A stretch of DNA of 64,000 nt from Lachnospiraceae bacterium (GTDB taxonomy: Bacteria; Bacillota; Clostridia; Lachnospirales; Lachnospiraceae), in contig CAJTGD010000004.1 of the NCBI GenBank assembly GCA_910575475.1, forward strand, positions 62,001 through 126,000. The letters are read 5' to 3'. Below, piece by piece: positions 17,838-26,309 of the stretch. The translations under genes were made by a program, and so were the position numbers. Below the pieces are notes generated by a model. The model made no database searches. It was not told where the DNA came from and saw only the letters and a program-made list of their open reading frames with translations. Each line of letters opens with the position of its first letter. Positions within the stretch are counted from its first letter, which is position 1.

Positions 17838-19283
17838 ATGGCAAATTATGAAGCACAGGTTTGTGTAATCGCGGCAGGACCATCCGGATTGTCAGCGGCA
17901 GTGCAGGCAGCGGAGGACGGAGCAGAAGTGATCGTTCTGGAGAAGGCGGCGGCAGTCGGCGGAGCGGCGAACATGGGGATGGGACCGCTGGGAATCGGAA
18001 CCAGATATCAGAAGCAGAACATGCAGGACGTTTCCGTAGAAAAAGCGTTCGACATGTTTATGGAATATACACATTACAATGTAGACGCAAGACTGGTAAA
18101 ACGGTATTTTGAGCAGTCGGCGGAGACCATTGAGTGGCTGGAGGACATGGGCGTGGAATTTGAAGGCGCGTTCCGCTATTTCCCGAAGTCAGAGCCTACC
18201 TGGCATATCGTAAAGACTGACACCGGCATCGGACCGAGAGCCGCTTCCTTTATGAACAAGGCATTGTACGCAAGGGCCCAGGAGCTGGGTGTGAAGGTGC
18301 TTCTGGAAACTCCGGCGAAGAAGATCATCATGGAGGACGGAAAGGTGGCAGGTGTCCTGGCGACAGACAAGGACGGAAATGAAGTTCATGTTGCATGTAA
18401 AGCTGCCATCATCTGCACCGGCGGAGCAGGCTGCAATCCTGATTTTATCAAAGAGGAAACAGGTTATATCCACGGAAAAGACATGTTTAACTTCGCAATC
18501 CCAGGCATCATGGGCGACGGCCTTAAGATGGCATGGGAGGCAGGCGCCGACAAGCTTCCGGTGCGGATCGAGCAGGCCGCAAGCGTGGTAGGCGTAGAAG
18601 ATCTTCCGGGAAGTGTTTCCAATATCTTCTCACAGCCCAACCTTCTGGTCAATAAATTTGGCAAGCGTTTTATGAACGAGGACCATATGCAGAATACAAC
18701 CTACCTGTCCAACGCAGTTTCCCATCAGAAGGAGCGCAGCGGGTTCAGCATCGTGGATTCTTCCATTGTAAGATATTACATGAAGAACGGCGTAGACAAT
18801 GTGAGCCTTGTCCGTCCGGACCCGGATGTATCCGACTTTATTGAAGGCGTAAAGATGGCCCGGGAAAACGGAAATACCGGCCTTGTTGTGGCAGATACCA
18901 TCGAAGAACTGGCAGAGCTGGCGGGGATCGATGTGGACAATCTGGTGGATACAGTGGACGAATACAACGATTACTGCGACAGCGTGGATGAGGAATTTTT
19001 CAAGCCGAAGAAATATCTGCGTCCACTGGTGAAGGCTCCTTACTACTGTGCGAAGATCTGCCCGGGCGGATACGGAACCGTAGGCGGAATCCGCATCAAT
19101 GAAAACTGTGAAGCATGCGACAAGGATTTTGAGCCGGTTCCGGGGCTTTACGCGGCAGGCGCGGATTCCTGCAACATTTACGACGACAGCTATATGTTCC
19201 TGCTTCCGGGAAATTCCATGGGATATGCGGTAAATACCGGACGTATCGCGGGAATGAGCGCGGCGGAATATGTGGAAGAATAA
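17838..19283 (+). CDS. FAD-dependent oxidoreductase, fumarate reductase/flavocytochrome c-like
   Basis: The 481-residue protein begins with a Rossmann dinucleotide fold (CVIAAGPSGLSAAVQAAEDG, then VIVLEKAAAVGG) and has the FAD_binding_2 pattern throughout. It includes the second FAD contact GLYAAGADS near the C-terminus and GGYGTVGGIRIN, which in fumarate/urocanate-type reductases lies at the substrate and flavin site. It has no heme domain or signal peptide, so it would be a soluble reductase fed by a partner. The first glycine of the usual GxGxxG is replaced by Ala (AAGPSG). Family members reduce C=C bonds of fumarate-like, cinnamate-like or steroid acceptors; the acceptor here is unknown. 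The iron-sulfur gene pair downstream (22705-26023) is a plausible electron source. Confidence 0.85.
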   Translation: MANYEAQVCVIAAGPSGLSAAVQAAEDGAEVIVLEKAAAVGGAANMGMGPLGIGTRYQKQNMQDVSVEKAFDMFMEYTHYNVDARLVKRYFEQSAETIEWLEDMGVEFEGAFRYFPKSEPTWHIVKTDTGIGPRAASFMNKALYARAQELGVKVLLETPAKKIIMEDGKVAGVLATDKDGNEVHVACKAAIICTGGAGCNPDFIKEETGYIHGKDMFNFAIPGIMGDGLKMAWEAGADKLPVRIEQAASVVGVEDLPGSVSNIFSQPNLLVNKFGKRFMNEDHMQNTTYLSNAVSHQKERSGFSIVDSSIVRYYMKNGVDNVSLVRPDPDVSDFIEGVKMARENGNTGLVVADTIEELAELAGIDVDNLVDTVDEYNDYCDSVDEEFFKPKKYLRPLVKAPYYCAKICPGGYGTVGGIRINENCEACDKDFEPVPGLYAAGADSCNIYDDSYMFLLPGNSMGYAVNTGRIAGMSAAEYVEE

Positions 19284-19295
19284 TCAGAACAGCAG

Positions 19296-19352
19296 CAATA
19301 TGAAAAAGCAGACTGTGCAAGTTTACTTGCAAAGGGCTGATTTTTCATATTG
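19296..19352 (+). promoter_or_regulatory. long hairpin after the FAD reductase gene
   Basis: Arms CAATATGAAAAA (19296-19307) and TTTTTCATATTG (19341-19352) pair perfectly over 12 bp, with TGCAAG/CTTGCA nested inside. The 3' arm carries five Ts, so it may act as a terminator or attenuator. The 5' arm region recurs in similar form near 20388-20420. Confidence 0.6.
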
Positions 19353-19354
19353 TT

Positions 19355-19436
19355 ATTGGGAGGATAGCCCAACAACCTCAAACAGGAGCTGCAAATGCGG
19401 CGAATAGTCTGCGAGCAGACGGGTTTGAGGTCTGCT
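19355..19436 (+). promoter_or_regulatory. leader with mutually exclusive hairpins before the nitroreductase gene
   Basis: Three pairings overlap. TTGGG (19356-19360) can pair with CCCAA (19368-19372). CCTCAAAC (19376-19383) can pair with GTTTGAGG (19423-19430). AGCAGAC (19414-19420) can pair with GTCTGCT (19430-19436). The last two compete because they share G19430 and are interleaved. The arrangement resembles an attenuator or riboswitch leader, though it matches no class I recognise. Confidence 0.4.
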
Positions 19437-19460
19437 GTTCGAGAGGAAAAAGGAGGATAT

Positions 19461-19988
19461 ATGAGAGAGACCGTATCAGATATTCAGAACCGCAGAAGCG
19501 TAAAAGAGTATAAAACGGAACAGATTACAGATGAGGAACTGACAGCCGTGCTGGAGGCGGGAATGAACGCCCCTTCCGGCGGCAACAGGCAGTCCCCGGT
19601 ATTTATCGCGGTGCAGAATAAAGAATGGATTCAGAAGCTTTGCAGGCTCAACGCGGAAATCGCCGGGGCTCCGGAGGGATTTGACGTGTTCTACGGAGCG
19701 CCGACCATCATACTGGTGCTGGCGGACAAGAACGCGCCCGACGCAGTGCAGGACGGAAGCCTGTGCCTGGGAAATATGTTCAACGCGGCATACGCGCTTG
19801 GCCTGGGTTCCCGCTGGATCAACCGGATTCGGGAAACATTTGAAACGGAGCTGGGAAAGGAGCTTTTGAAGGAAGCCGGATACGAAGGAGAATACATCGG
19901 AGTCGGCTCCTGCATCCTTGGATATCCTGCCAACGGTTTCCCGGAGCCCATCAAACGGAAACAGGATTATTATAAGATCATCCGATAA
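19461..19988 (+). CDS. nitroreductase family protein
   Basis: The 175-residue protein has the nitroreductase FMN-binding start (IQNRRSVKEYKTEQITDEEL, then AGMNAPSGGNRQSP). It also has the C-terminal GLGSRWINRI and IGVGSCILGYP segments typical of the smaller homodimeric members. These enzymes bind FMN and reduce nitro groups, quinones, enones or flavins with NAD(P)H. AGGAGG at 19451-19456 fixes the ATG at 19461, after a structured leader. It lies in the same orientation as the FAD reductase, NTF2-like and MFS genes, which suggests a shared role in reducing an imported compound. Confidence 0.85.
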   Translation: MRETVSDIQNRRSVKEYKTEQITDEELTAVLEAGMNAPSGGNRQSPVFIAVQNKEWIQKLCRLNAEIAGAPEGFDVFYGAPTIILVLADKNAPDAVQDGSLCLGNMFNAAYALGLGSRWINRIRETFETELGKELLKEAGYEGEYIGVGSCILGYPANGFPEPIKRKQDYYKIIR

Positions 19989-20011
19989 CTTGACCATGGA
20001 GGGATGACACA

Positions 20012-20356
20012 ATGGAAGAAAAAAATAAAGAAGTGATCCGTAATTTTTACCAGGAATTTTTCAATGACCATATTGTAGAATCCGCAGACAAATATGTGAG
20101 GGAGGATTACATCCAGCACAATCCGGGCGTGGATCAGGGCCGGGAAGCTTTAAAGCGTGCATTCGGTGAAAAATTTGCGGAGCATCCGGAGTTTCGGCTG
20201 AATATCCAGATGATGATCGCAGAGAAGGACAAGATTGCGGTCTATCTGAAAAATGTAGATCCCCAGGGAAATACAAAATGCCGTGTGGTAGACATATACC
20301 GGCTGGAGGATGGAATGCTGGCGGAGCACTGGGACGTGCTGCAGCCCTGCGGGTGA
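20012..20356 (+). CDS. NTF2/SnoaL-like family protein
   Basis: The 114-residue protein begins EEKNKEVIRNFYQEFFN and contains YVREDYIQHNPGVDQGREALKRAF and DIYRLEDGMLAEHWDVLQ. This is the standard pattern of SnoaL-like polyketide cyclase/NTF2-fold proteins. The fold forms a small cone-shaped pocket and is used by isomerases, dehydratases and binding proteins, so the exact activity cannot be read. GGAGGG precedes the ATG, and it starts 24 bp after the nitroreductase gene, so the two are co-transcribed. Confidence 0.85.
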   Translation: MEEKNKEVIRNFYQEFFNDHIVESADKYVREDYIQHNPGVDQGREALKRAFGEKFAEHPEFRLNIQMMIAEKDKIAVYLKNVDPQGNTKCRVVDIYRLEDGMLAEHWDVLQPCG

Positions 20357-20387
20357 TGCGCCCCATATACATCATGGTTCAGCATGG

Positions 20388-20420
20388 CAGCAGTATGAAA
20401 AAACAGACTGTGCAGGTTTT
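20388..20420 (+). repeat. second copy of a short repeat shared with 19293-19324
   Basis: CAGCAGTATGAAAAAACAG followed by ACTGTGCAGGTTT matches, with a few changes, the CAGCAATATGAAAAAGCAG-ACTGTGCAAGTTT stretch at 19293-19324. Both copies lie in intergenic mRNA of the redox cluster. The second has lost the matching 3' arm. Confidence 0.5.
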
Positions 20421-20465
20421 CTGTATGACTGTAATTTTAAGTACAAAAAAGGAGGGGAGCAGAGG

Positions 20466-21632
20466 ATGGAACGGAGCAGAAAAATCAGGACAGCGGTCAG
20501 CATATTTTTGATCGCGTTTGCATTTGGACTGAATATCACAGGCATTTCTCCGATACTTGGAGTCTTAAACGAGAAGTATCACCAGTATGGAACCAGTATG
20601 GTGCAGCTTCTGCAGACGCTGCCGTATCTGCTGCTGATGCTCGGCTCCCTTTTGATCGGCTGGTGGACGACGAAGGCCAGCAAGAAAAAGATCGTGCTGC
20701 TGGGGCTTTTGATCATCGGCTTCTGCGGCATTGTGCCGTTTTTCTCGGAACAGTTCTGGGTGCTGTTTTTATCCAGGCTTTTGATCGGATTCGGATTTGG
20801 AATCGTGGGGCCGATGAATACGGCAATCATTTCAGAGTTATTTGAGGAGCGGGAGAGAGCGGGCTACATGGGACTGCATGTAGTCGGCATGGGAGTCGGT
20901 ACCATGGCGGGCAATTTGCTGGGAGGCATGCTTTCCGGAATCAGCTTCCGTTACTTTTATCTGGCATATCTCATCGCGTTTATTTCCTGGGGCGCCGTAC
21001 AGTTTCTTCTGGAAGAAACGCCTCCTGTGAAAATAGAAAAGGCTTCCGAGATGAAGCTGAACGCAAAAGTGTATGCGCTTTCCTTTTCCTCTTTTGCCCA
21101 TACGTTGTTTATCAATGCGTACAGTATGAACGTGGGTATTTATATTCTGCAGAATATCACAGAAGATACCACGGTTACCGGGGCCGTGACTACGATCAAT
21201 GCCGTTTTCGCGTTAATGTGCGGCGCATTCTTTGCGAAGATTTCCGGACTGCTGAAACAGTATACGGTGGCGGGCTCGATCCTCAGCGCGGCGGCAGGGT
21301 ACGGAGCGCTGCTGGTACTGCCGGGAATGGCGGGAGTTTATATCGCAAGCGCTCTCTGCGGGGTTTCCCTGAGCTGCTTTATGGCGGGGGCGTCTATGCA
21401 GATCTCGGTTTCCGTAGAACCCAACGCAGTCGCAAAGGCAAGCGGTGTGTTTTCAATCATCGGCGGTATCGGCGGGCTGATTGCTCCGGCGGTCCTGGGA
21501 AATACGGCATCCATCCTGCTGGGTGAAAATTCTGCGGTGAATCAGTTCCGGGTCGCATGTTTCGGTATGCTGCTGCTTGGGATTCTGACTCTGATAGCTG
21601 CAATACGTTCCCGCGTAAAGCGCGGACAGTGA
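20466..21632 (+). CDS. MFS transporter
   Basis: The 388-residue protein has about twelve membrane segments. GSLLIGWWTTKASKKKIVLLG after segment 2 and LLIGFGFGIVGPMNTAIISELFEERERAGYMG follow the pattern of CynX/NimT-like MFS carriers. AAGGAGGGG lies before the ATG at 20466; a longer frame that runs through the preceding gene is ignored because it would add a non-hydrophobic N-terminus. It sits between the NTF2-like gene and the ROK kinase and may import the compound handled by this redox cluster. Confidence 0.85.
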   Translation: MERSRKIRTAVSIFLIAFAFGLNITGISPILGVLNEKYHQYGTSMVQLLQTLPYLLLMLGSLLIGWWTTKASKKKIVLLGLLIIGFCGIVPFFSEQFWVLFLSRLLIGFGFGIVGPMNTAIISELFEERERAGYMGLHVVGMGVGTMAGNLLGGMLSGISFRYFYLAYLIAFISWGAVQFLLEETPPVKIEKASEMKLNAKVYALSFSSFAHTLFINAYSMNVGIYILQNITEDTTVTGAVTTINAVFALMCGAFFAKISGLLKQYTVAGSILSAAAGYGALLVLPGMAGVYIASALCGVSLSCFMAGASMQISVSVEPNAVAKASGVFSIIGGIGGLIAPAVLGNTASILLGENSAVNQFRVACFGMLLLGILTLIAAIRSRVKRGQ

Positions 21633-21657
21633 CACAAACAAAGGAGTACATAAAAAT

Positions 21658-22593
21658 ATGAAACAATATGGATTTGGTGTGGATATCGGAGGAACCACCT
21701 GCAAGATTGGTTTTTTCGACATGAGCGGAACCGTTCTGGAAAAATGGGAAATCAAAACGAATACGGAAAACGGCGGCGCCTCGATTTTAGATGACGTGGC
21801 CGCAGAGGTTCTGGGAAAGCTCCAGGAAAAAGGGATCAAAAAAGAGGACGTCCAGGGGATCGGACTTGGGGTTCCAGGCCCGGTGGGAAGCGACGGGACG
21901 GTTTATAAATGCGTCAACCTGGGCTGGGACATTTTCAATGTGGAGACAGAGCTGTATAAGAAAACCGGCCTTCTGGTAAAGGCGGGCAACGACGCCAATG
22001 TGGCGGCCCTGGGCGAGATGTGGCAGGGCGGCGGAAAAGGCCATGAGGATGTGGTGATGATCACCCTGGGAACCGGCGTGGGCGGCGGCATCATCATAGG
22101 CGGCAGGATCGTGGCAGGCCATCACGGGGCCGGCGGAGAGATCGGACACATCCTCATGCGGGAGGATGAAACGCAAACCTGCGGATGCGGAAAGAAAGGG
22201 CATCTGGAGCAGTACGCTTCCGCGACCGGGATCGTGCGGATGGCGCAGGAAAAGCTTTCCGGTGAGACGAGAGCGACGAAGCTGAACGAGATCCGGCCGC
22301 TGACCGCAAAGGATATTTTTGACGCGGCGAAAGAGGGAGACACCGTGGCTTTAGAACTGACAGATCAGCTCTGCGGCATACTTGCGACGGCGATGTCAAG
22401 TATTTCCTGTGTGGCTGACCCGGAGATCTTTGTTGTGGGCGGCGGTGTGTCGAAGGCAGGCGCTTTTTTAATAGAAGGAATCAAAAAACATTTTGTGGAG
22501 AAGGCGTTCCATGCCAGCGAAGGGACGGAGATCGCCCTGGCAACCCTGGGAAATGACGCGGGGATGTATGGATGTGTGCGGCTTTTGTTTTGA
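21658..22593 (+). CDS. ROK family sugar kinase (glucokinase-like)
   Basis: The 311-residue protein has the ROK pattern: GVDIGGTTCKIGFFD phosphate-binding loop at residues 5-19, AGNDANVAALGE with the catalytic Asp near 114, and GTGVGGGIIIGG near 140. The zinc-binding CGCGKKGHLEQYASATG follows at about 178-194, after GEIGHI. Such kinases phosphorylate glucose or related hexoses with ATP in the cytoplasm. AAAGGAG precedes the ATG. Its place after an MFS gene suggests that a sugar released or imported by this cluster is phosphorylated here. Confidence 0.88.
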   Translation: MKQYGFGVDIGGTTCKIGFFDMSGTVLEKWEIKTNTENGGASILDDVAAEVLGKLQEKGIKKEDVQGIGLGVPGPVGSDGTVYKCVNLGWDIFNVETELYKKTGLLVKAGNDANVAALGEMWQGGGKGHEDVVMITLGTGVGGGIIIGGRIVAGHHGAGGEIGHILMREDETQTCGCGKKGHLEQYASATGIVRMAQEKLSGETRATKLNEIRPLTAKDIFDAAKEGDTVALELTDQLCGILATAMSSISCVADPEIFVVGGGVSKAGAFLIEGIKKHFVEKAFHASEGTEIALATLGNDAGMYGCVRLLF

Positions 22594-22704
22594 GCTCGCC
22601 GAATCGGAAAGGGAAAGGCTGTCGGCGGCAGACTTTTATATTTAGGTGAAGCCAATCAGGAGAAAGAGAAGGGAATTACTGGAAATAAAGAGGAGGAGAT
22701 TGAC

Positions 22705-24819
22705 ATGGCAGTCATAACAATTGACGGGATCCGCCTGGAAGTACCGGACAACAAGAACGTACTGGACGCGGCCCTGGAAAACGGCATCTACATCCCCCAC
22801 TTATGCCATCACAAGGACTTGAACCCGCTGGGTTCCTGCCGGATGTGCATCGTGGAGGTGGAAGGCCAGGAGGGCGTGGTGACGTCCTGTACACTGAAAG
22901 CAAAGGATGGAATGACCATCCGGACAAAGACACCGGAGATCGAGCGTCTCCGTATGCTGGCGCTGGAGCTTTTGCTGGCAGGGCATCCGGAGGACTGCTC
23001 CACCTGTCCGAAGTACGGCAACTGCGAGCTGCAGATGCTGATCCAGTATATCGGCCCCAAGACCGGAAGACTGAAACTGCGCGCCAAAGGATTCAAGGCG
23101 GAGGAAGGCAATCCGCTGATCCTCCACGATATGAACCGTTGCGTGCTCTGCGGCCGTTGTGTGCGCGCCTGCAACGAGCTGCGTGGAGTCAAGGTTCTGC
23201 AGTACCAGAAGAAGGAATTGGAGACCTATGTAGGGACATTGCATAATAAGCTTTTAAAGGACGCGGACTGCCGGTTCTGCGGCGCCTGCGCGGAAGTCTG
23301 TCCCACAGGAACCATCCGCGACAAGGTGATCAATTCGGAAGTAAAGAAAGAGGACGCGGTGGTTCCATGCCGTCACGCATGTCCGGCCCATACCGACATC
23401 CCGCGCTATATCCGCCATGTGAAAAACGGGGAATACGACGAAGCGGCTGCGGTCATCCGTGAGAAGGTGCCGTTCCCCCGTGCTTTGGGATACATCTGTA
23501 CCCATGTGTGTGAGCTGGAATGCAAGAGAAAAGAAGTCAGCGAAGCGATGTCTATCCGGGATATCAAGCGGTATGCGGCAGACCATGACACCGGCTCATG
23601 CTGGAAGGGAAAAGGCAAGCAGCTTGCGGATACCGGAAAGAAGGTCTGTGTGGTGGGAGGCGGCCCGGCCGGACTGACAGCGGCATATTACCTGCGCAAG
23701 CAGGGCCATGGGGTGACCTTAAAGGAAGCGCTCCCCACGGTCGGCGGCATGATGTCTTACGGAATCCCGTCCTACCGTCTGCCCAGGGAGATCATTGCGG
23801 AGGAAGCGGCAGTGATCGAAGCGGCGGGCGTAAAGATTGAAGTGAATACAAAGGTGGAAAAGCCGGTTGACCTGCTCAAGGAATACGACGCGGTGCTGAT
23901 GACCATCGGCGGACACAAAGGGGTTCGGCTTCCCATGGAAGGAAATGACCTGGAGGGCGTGGTGCTGAACGCGGATTTCCTGCGCAACGCAAGCATGGGA
24001 AAGGAAACCGGCATCGGAAAGCGAATCATTGTACTGGGCGGCGGAAACGTGGCATTTGACTGTGCGAGGACGGCGAAGCGTCTGGGCGCGGAGGAGATCC
24101 ATCTGGCCTGCCTGGAGGCAAGGGACGTGATGACAGCCGATGATGAAGAAATCGAGCAGGCCCAGGAGGAAGGCATCTTCGTACATCCGGCGCAGACCTT
24201 CGAGCGGATCACAGGGACGGACCATGTGACCGGCGTAGATTTTATGAACGTGGAATCCTTTACCTTTGACGAGAACCGCCGTGCCATCATCCAGAAGGAA
24301 GAGGGCAGCGAGCATCATATCGAAGGCGATACGGTTATTTTCGCGGTGGGCCAGAGGCCGGACATCACGGAAGAAGCCGGGCTGGAGCTGGGAAGGGCCA
24401 ATTCCATCGCGGTAAAGGATATGGAAACCAATAAAGCCACCTCGGTGGAAGGCATTTTCGCGGCAGGCGATGCCATTTACGGAACAAAATCCGTGATCAT
24501 GGCGATTCAGTCCGGACGGGAGGCGGCCAGTGAGGTAGACAGGTACTTAGGCGGCGACGGAGACATTTCCGAGGTGCTTGCTCCGGTACAGGAGGCAGAT
24601 CCCTTCATCGGACAGTGCCCGGGCTTCGGATACCTGGAGAAAAAGCATACACAGGTGGACGGACCGGAGAAGAGAAGCGATAATTTTGATCTGTTTGACC
24701 ACGGAATCTGCGACGGGGATATCTGCGCGGAGGCGGGACGCTGCCTGCAGTGCGACCTGCGTCTGAAGATTTCCAAACCAAGCCTGTGGGGCGATTTTAC
24801 AGAGAGCAAGGAGGCGTAG
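22705..24819 (+). CDS. iron-sulfur flavoprotein: NuoG-like [Fe-S] domain fused to GltD-like FAD/NAD(P) reductase
   Basis: The 704-residue protein has three parts. Residues 1-110 form a [2Fe-2S] domain (C34, C45, C48, C62) and a His-Cys [4Fe-4S] motif (GHPEDCSTCPKYGNC). Two ferredoxin-type [4Fe-4S] motifs follow (RCVLCGRCVRAC; DCRFCGACAEVCPTG, to about residue 205). The rest is a glutamate-synthase small-subunit-like reductase starting CRHACPAHTDIPRYI, with FAD site VVGGGPAGLTAAYYL, NAD(P) site VLGGGNVAFDCARTA, and C-terminal AAGDAIYGTKSVIMAI. It should move electrons between NAD(P)H and iron-sulfur centres. It is transcribed with the NuoF-like gene 4 bp downstream; together they resemble the electron-input subunits of bifurcating or NADH-linked enzyme complexes. 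Confidence 0.88.
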   Translation: MAVITIDGIRLEVPDNKNVLDAALENGIYIPHLCHHKDLNPLGSCRMCIVEVEGQEGVVTSCTLKAKDGMTIRTKTPEIERLRMLALELLLAGHPEDCSTCPKYGNCELQMLIQYIGPKTGRLKLRAKGFKAEEGNPLILHDMNRCVLCGRCVRACNELRGVKVLQYQKKELETYVGTLHNKLLKDADCRFCGACAEVCPTGTIRDKVINSEVKKEDAVVPCRHACPAHTDIPRYIRHVKNGEYDEAAAVIREKVPFPRALGYICTHVCELECKRKEVSEAMSIRDIKRYAADHDTGSCWKGKGKQLADTGKKVCVVGGGPAGLTAAYYLRKQGHGVTLKEALPTVGGMMSYGIPSYRLPREIIAEEAAVIEAAGVKIEVNTKVEKPVDLLKEYDAVLMTIGGHKGVRLPMEGNDLEGVVLNADFLRNASMGKETGIGKRIIVLGGGNVAFDCARTAKRLGAEEIHLACLEARDVMTADDEEIEQAQEEGIFVHPAQTFERITGTDHVTGVDFMNVESFTFDENRRAIIQKEEGSEHHIEGDTVIFAVGQRPDITEEAGLELGRANSIAVKDMETNKATSVEGIFAAGDAIYGTKSVIMAIQSGREAASEVDRYLGGDGDISEVLAPVQEADPFIGQCPGFGYLEKKHTQVDGPEKRSDNFDLFDHGICDGDICAEAGRCLQCDLRLKISKPSLWGDFTESKEA

Positions 24820-24823
24820 AGTG

Positions 24824-26023
24824 ATGGGTGCTTTGGAACAAGCAAAAACAATGAGCAGAGAAGACGTGCTGAAAAAAATCGCGGCACTTGAAATCCAGGA
24901 AGCCGGAATCCATGCCGGCCCACTGACCGCCCATTTCGACGCGGCCCTTGCGGAAAACGCGGAGGAGGGAACGGACCTTGCGGCTGTCGCTGCGCTGAAC
25001 AACGGGGACACCGACCAGGTGCTGCTGGAAGTGCTGAAGGCTGACCCGGAGAAGATTTTAGAAGGGCTGGCAATCGCGGCCTATGCGCTGGGGACAGAGA
25101 AGATGGTATTGTACATGCCGGAGACCGAGGCGGAGCTGGCCGAATCCCTGGCAGGAACTGCGGCAAAATACCAGGCCGAAGTGAAGGCGGAATTTTTGAA
25201 TATCCGTGAAAATAAAGGAAATGCGCTGATCCACATCGTGACCTGCGCAGACCTGGCGGATGCATTTTCGGATGCTTATACGCCCGGCGTGTATGTGTCG
25301 GTCAACGGCGGGGAAGTAAAGAAGGTGGCTGCGGATACGAAGATCGCGGATCTGGCGGACACGGAAGGGGCGAAAGCGCTGCTTCTGGGATATCGGCTCC
25401 ACCAGCCGGAGGATGCGCAATTGACTGTGGCAGAGGCCGGGATCGCAAACGGCGTGATCCGGGTGCTGACAGAGAAGGATTGTATCGTGGCAGAGACGGA
25501 GATGAAGCTGACCGCCTCCAGGAAGCAGAGCTGCGGAAAATGCGTGTTCTGCCGGGAAGGGCTGATCCAGCTGCAGTATATGCAGAAGGAGACTGCGGAG
25601 GGCAGAGGGAAGATGGAATTTCTGGATCTGACCAAAGAGATCGGGGAGGCCATGTGCTGCTCCACACCCTGCAGCATGGGGCAGGTATCCGCAGAGATCG
25701 CGCTGACGGCCACAGAGCTGTTCGGCAAGGAATATGAGGCGCATATCAAGAAGAAAAACTGCCCGGCAGGCGTGTGTGCTTCGTTTGTCAATATTTACAT
25801 TGATCCCAAGCTGTGCAGCGGGTGTGAGGAATGTGTGGATGTATGCCCGAAGGATTGTATCGAAGGAAAGGCAAAATATATCCATATGATTGATGACTTT
25901 GACTGTACCAAGTGCGGGAAATGTATGGAAGTATGTCCGGAGGACGCAATTGTGCAGACTACCGGCAAGGTACCGAAGCTGCCGAACAGGCTGACGAAGG
26001 TTGGGAAGTTTAGGAAGCATTAA
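24824..26023 (+). CDS. NuoF-like iron-sulfur protein with degenerate N-terminus and 2x[4Fe-4S] ferredoxin tail
   Basis: This 399-residue protein matches the C-terminal half of NuoF/HydB. It has the SLBB-like region, SCGKCVFCREGL (C237, C240, C243) and the fourth ligand in the CCSTPC segment near 278-283, then YEAHIKKKNCPAGVC. Two ferredoxin clusters follow (CSGCEECVDVCPKDC and CTKCGKCMEVCPEDA). The FMN/NADH-binding Rossmann-like domain of true NuoF, with its glycine-rich GxGxxGFPTGxKW loop, is not recognisable in the first 220 residues. It may therefore carry electrons rather than oxidise NADH itself, with the upstream flavoprotein doing that. AAGGAGG lies 8 bp before ATG 24824; GTG 24821 is an alternative. 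Confidence 0.82.
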   Translation: MGALEQAKTMSREDVLKKIAALEIQEAGIHAGPLTAHFDAALAENAEEGTDLAAVAALNNGDTDQVLLEVLKADPEKILEGLAIAAYALGTEKMVLYMPETEAELAESLAGTAAKYQAEVKAEFLNIRENKGNALIHIVTCADLADAFSDAYTPGVYVSVNGGEVKKVAADTKIADLADTEGAKALLLGYRLHQPEDAQLTVAEAGIANGVIRVLTEKDCIVAETEMKLTASRKQSCGKCVFCREGLIQLQYMQKETAEGRGKMEFLDLTKEIGEAMCCSTPCSMGQVSAEIALTATELFGKEYEAHIKKKNCPAGVCASFVNIYIDPKLCSGCEECVDVCPKDCIEGKAKYIHMIDDFDCTKCGKCMEVCPEDAIVQTTGKVPKLPNRLTKVGKFRKH

Positions 26024-26106
26024 AGCGTTTAAGATTTTACACGCAAATTGCCTTTTGATATAATGAGGATATCACAAGACGGTATTTTCATTATGGAGGC
26101 GGTTCT

Positions 26107-26298
26107 ATGCCAAATTCTGTTGAGATTGCTAAATACGCGGTTGAACAGTTTCAAAAAGTTCAACGGCATATGTTAATAGCGAAAGAAGAAAATGCTGAGA
26201 AAACATATGCAAGTTTAAAAAAAGATTATTTATCTTTAAAAGCTATTTTGCAGGTAGCAGGTGTGAATCTGACAGATATTGACGAAATAAAAGAGTAA
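26107..26298 (+). CDS. small hypothetical protein
   Basis: I do not recognise this 63-residue protein. It is charged and probably all helical (VEIAKYAVEQFQKVQRHMLIAK; TYASLKKDYLSLKAILQVAG), with no signal peptide or cysteine. GGAGGC lies about 8 bp before the ATG. A perfect GC-rich hairpin follows, so it is a short independent unit. Base composition is more AT-rich than the redox genes just upstream, which may mark the border of the accessory region. Confidence 0.6.
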   Translation: MPNSVEIAKYAVEQFQKVQRHMLIAKEENAEKTYASLKKDYLSLKAILQVAGVNLTDIDEIKE

Positions 26299-26309
26299 CG
26301 ATAAATCAG

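Noticed and set aside
19409-19441. tRNA-like fold ending GTTCGAG
   Set aside because: Only one hairpin with a TTCGA-like end; no acceptor stem, D arm or anticodon arm can be drawn.
20012-20356. BaiE-like bile acid dehydratase
   Set aside because: The NTF2 fold and the nearby MFS and reductase genes recall the bai operon, but the sequence follows the general SnoaL-like family and BaiA/BaiB-type partners are absent.
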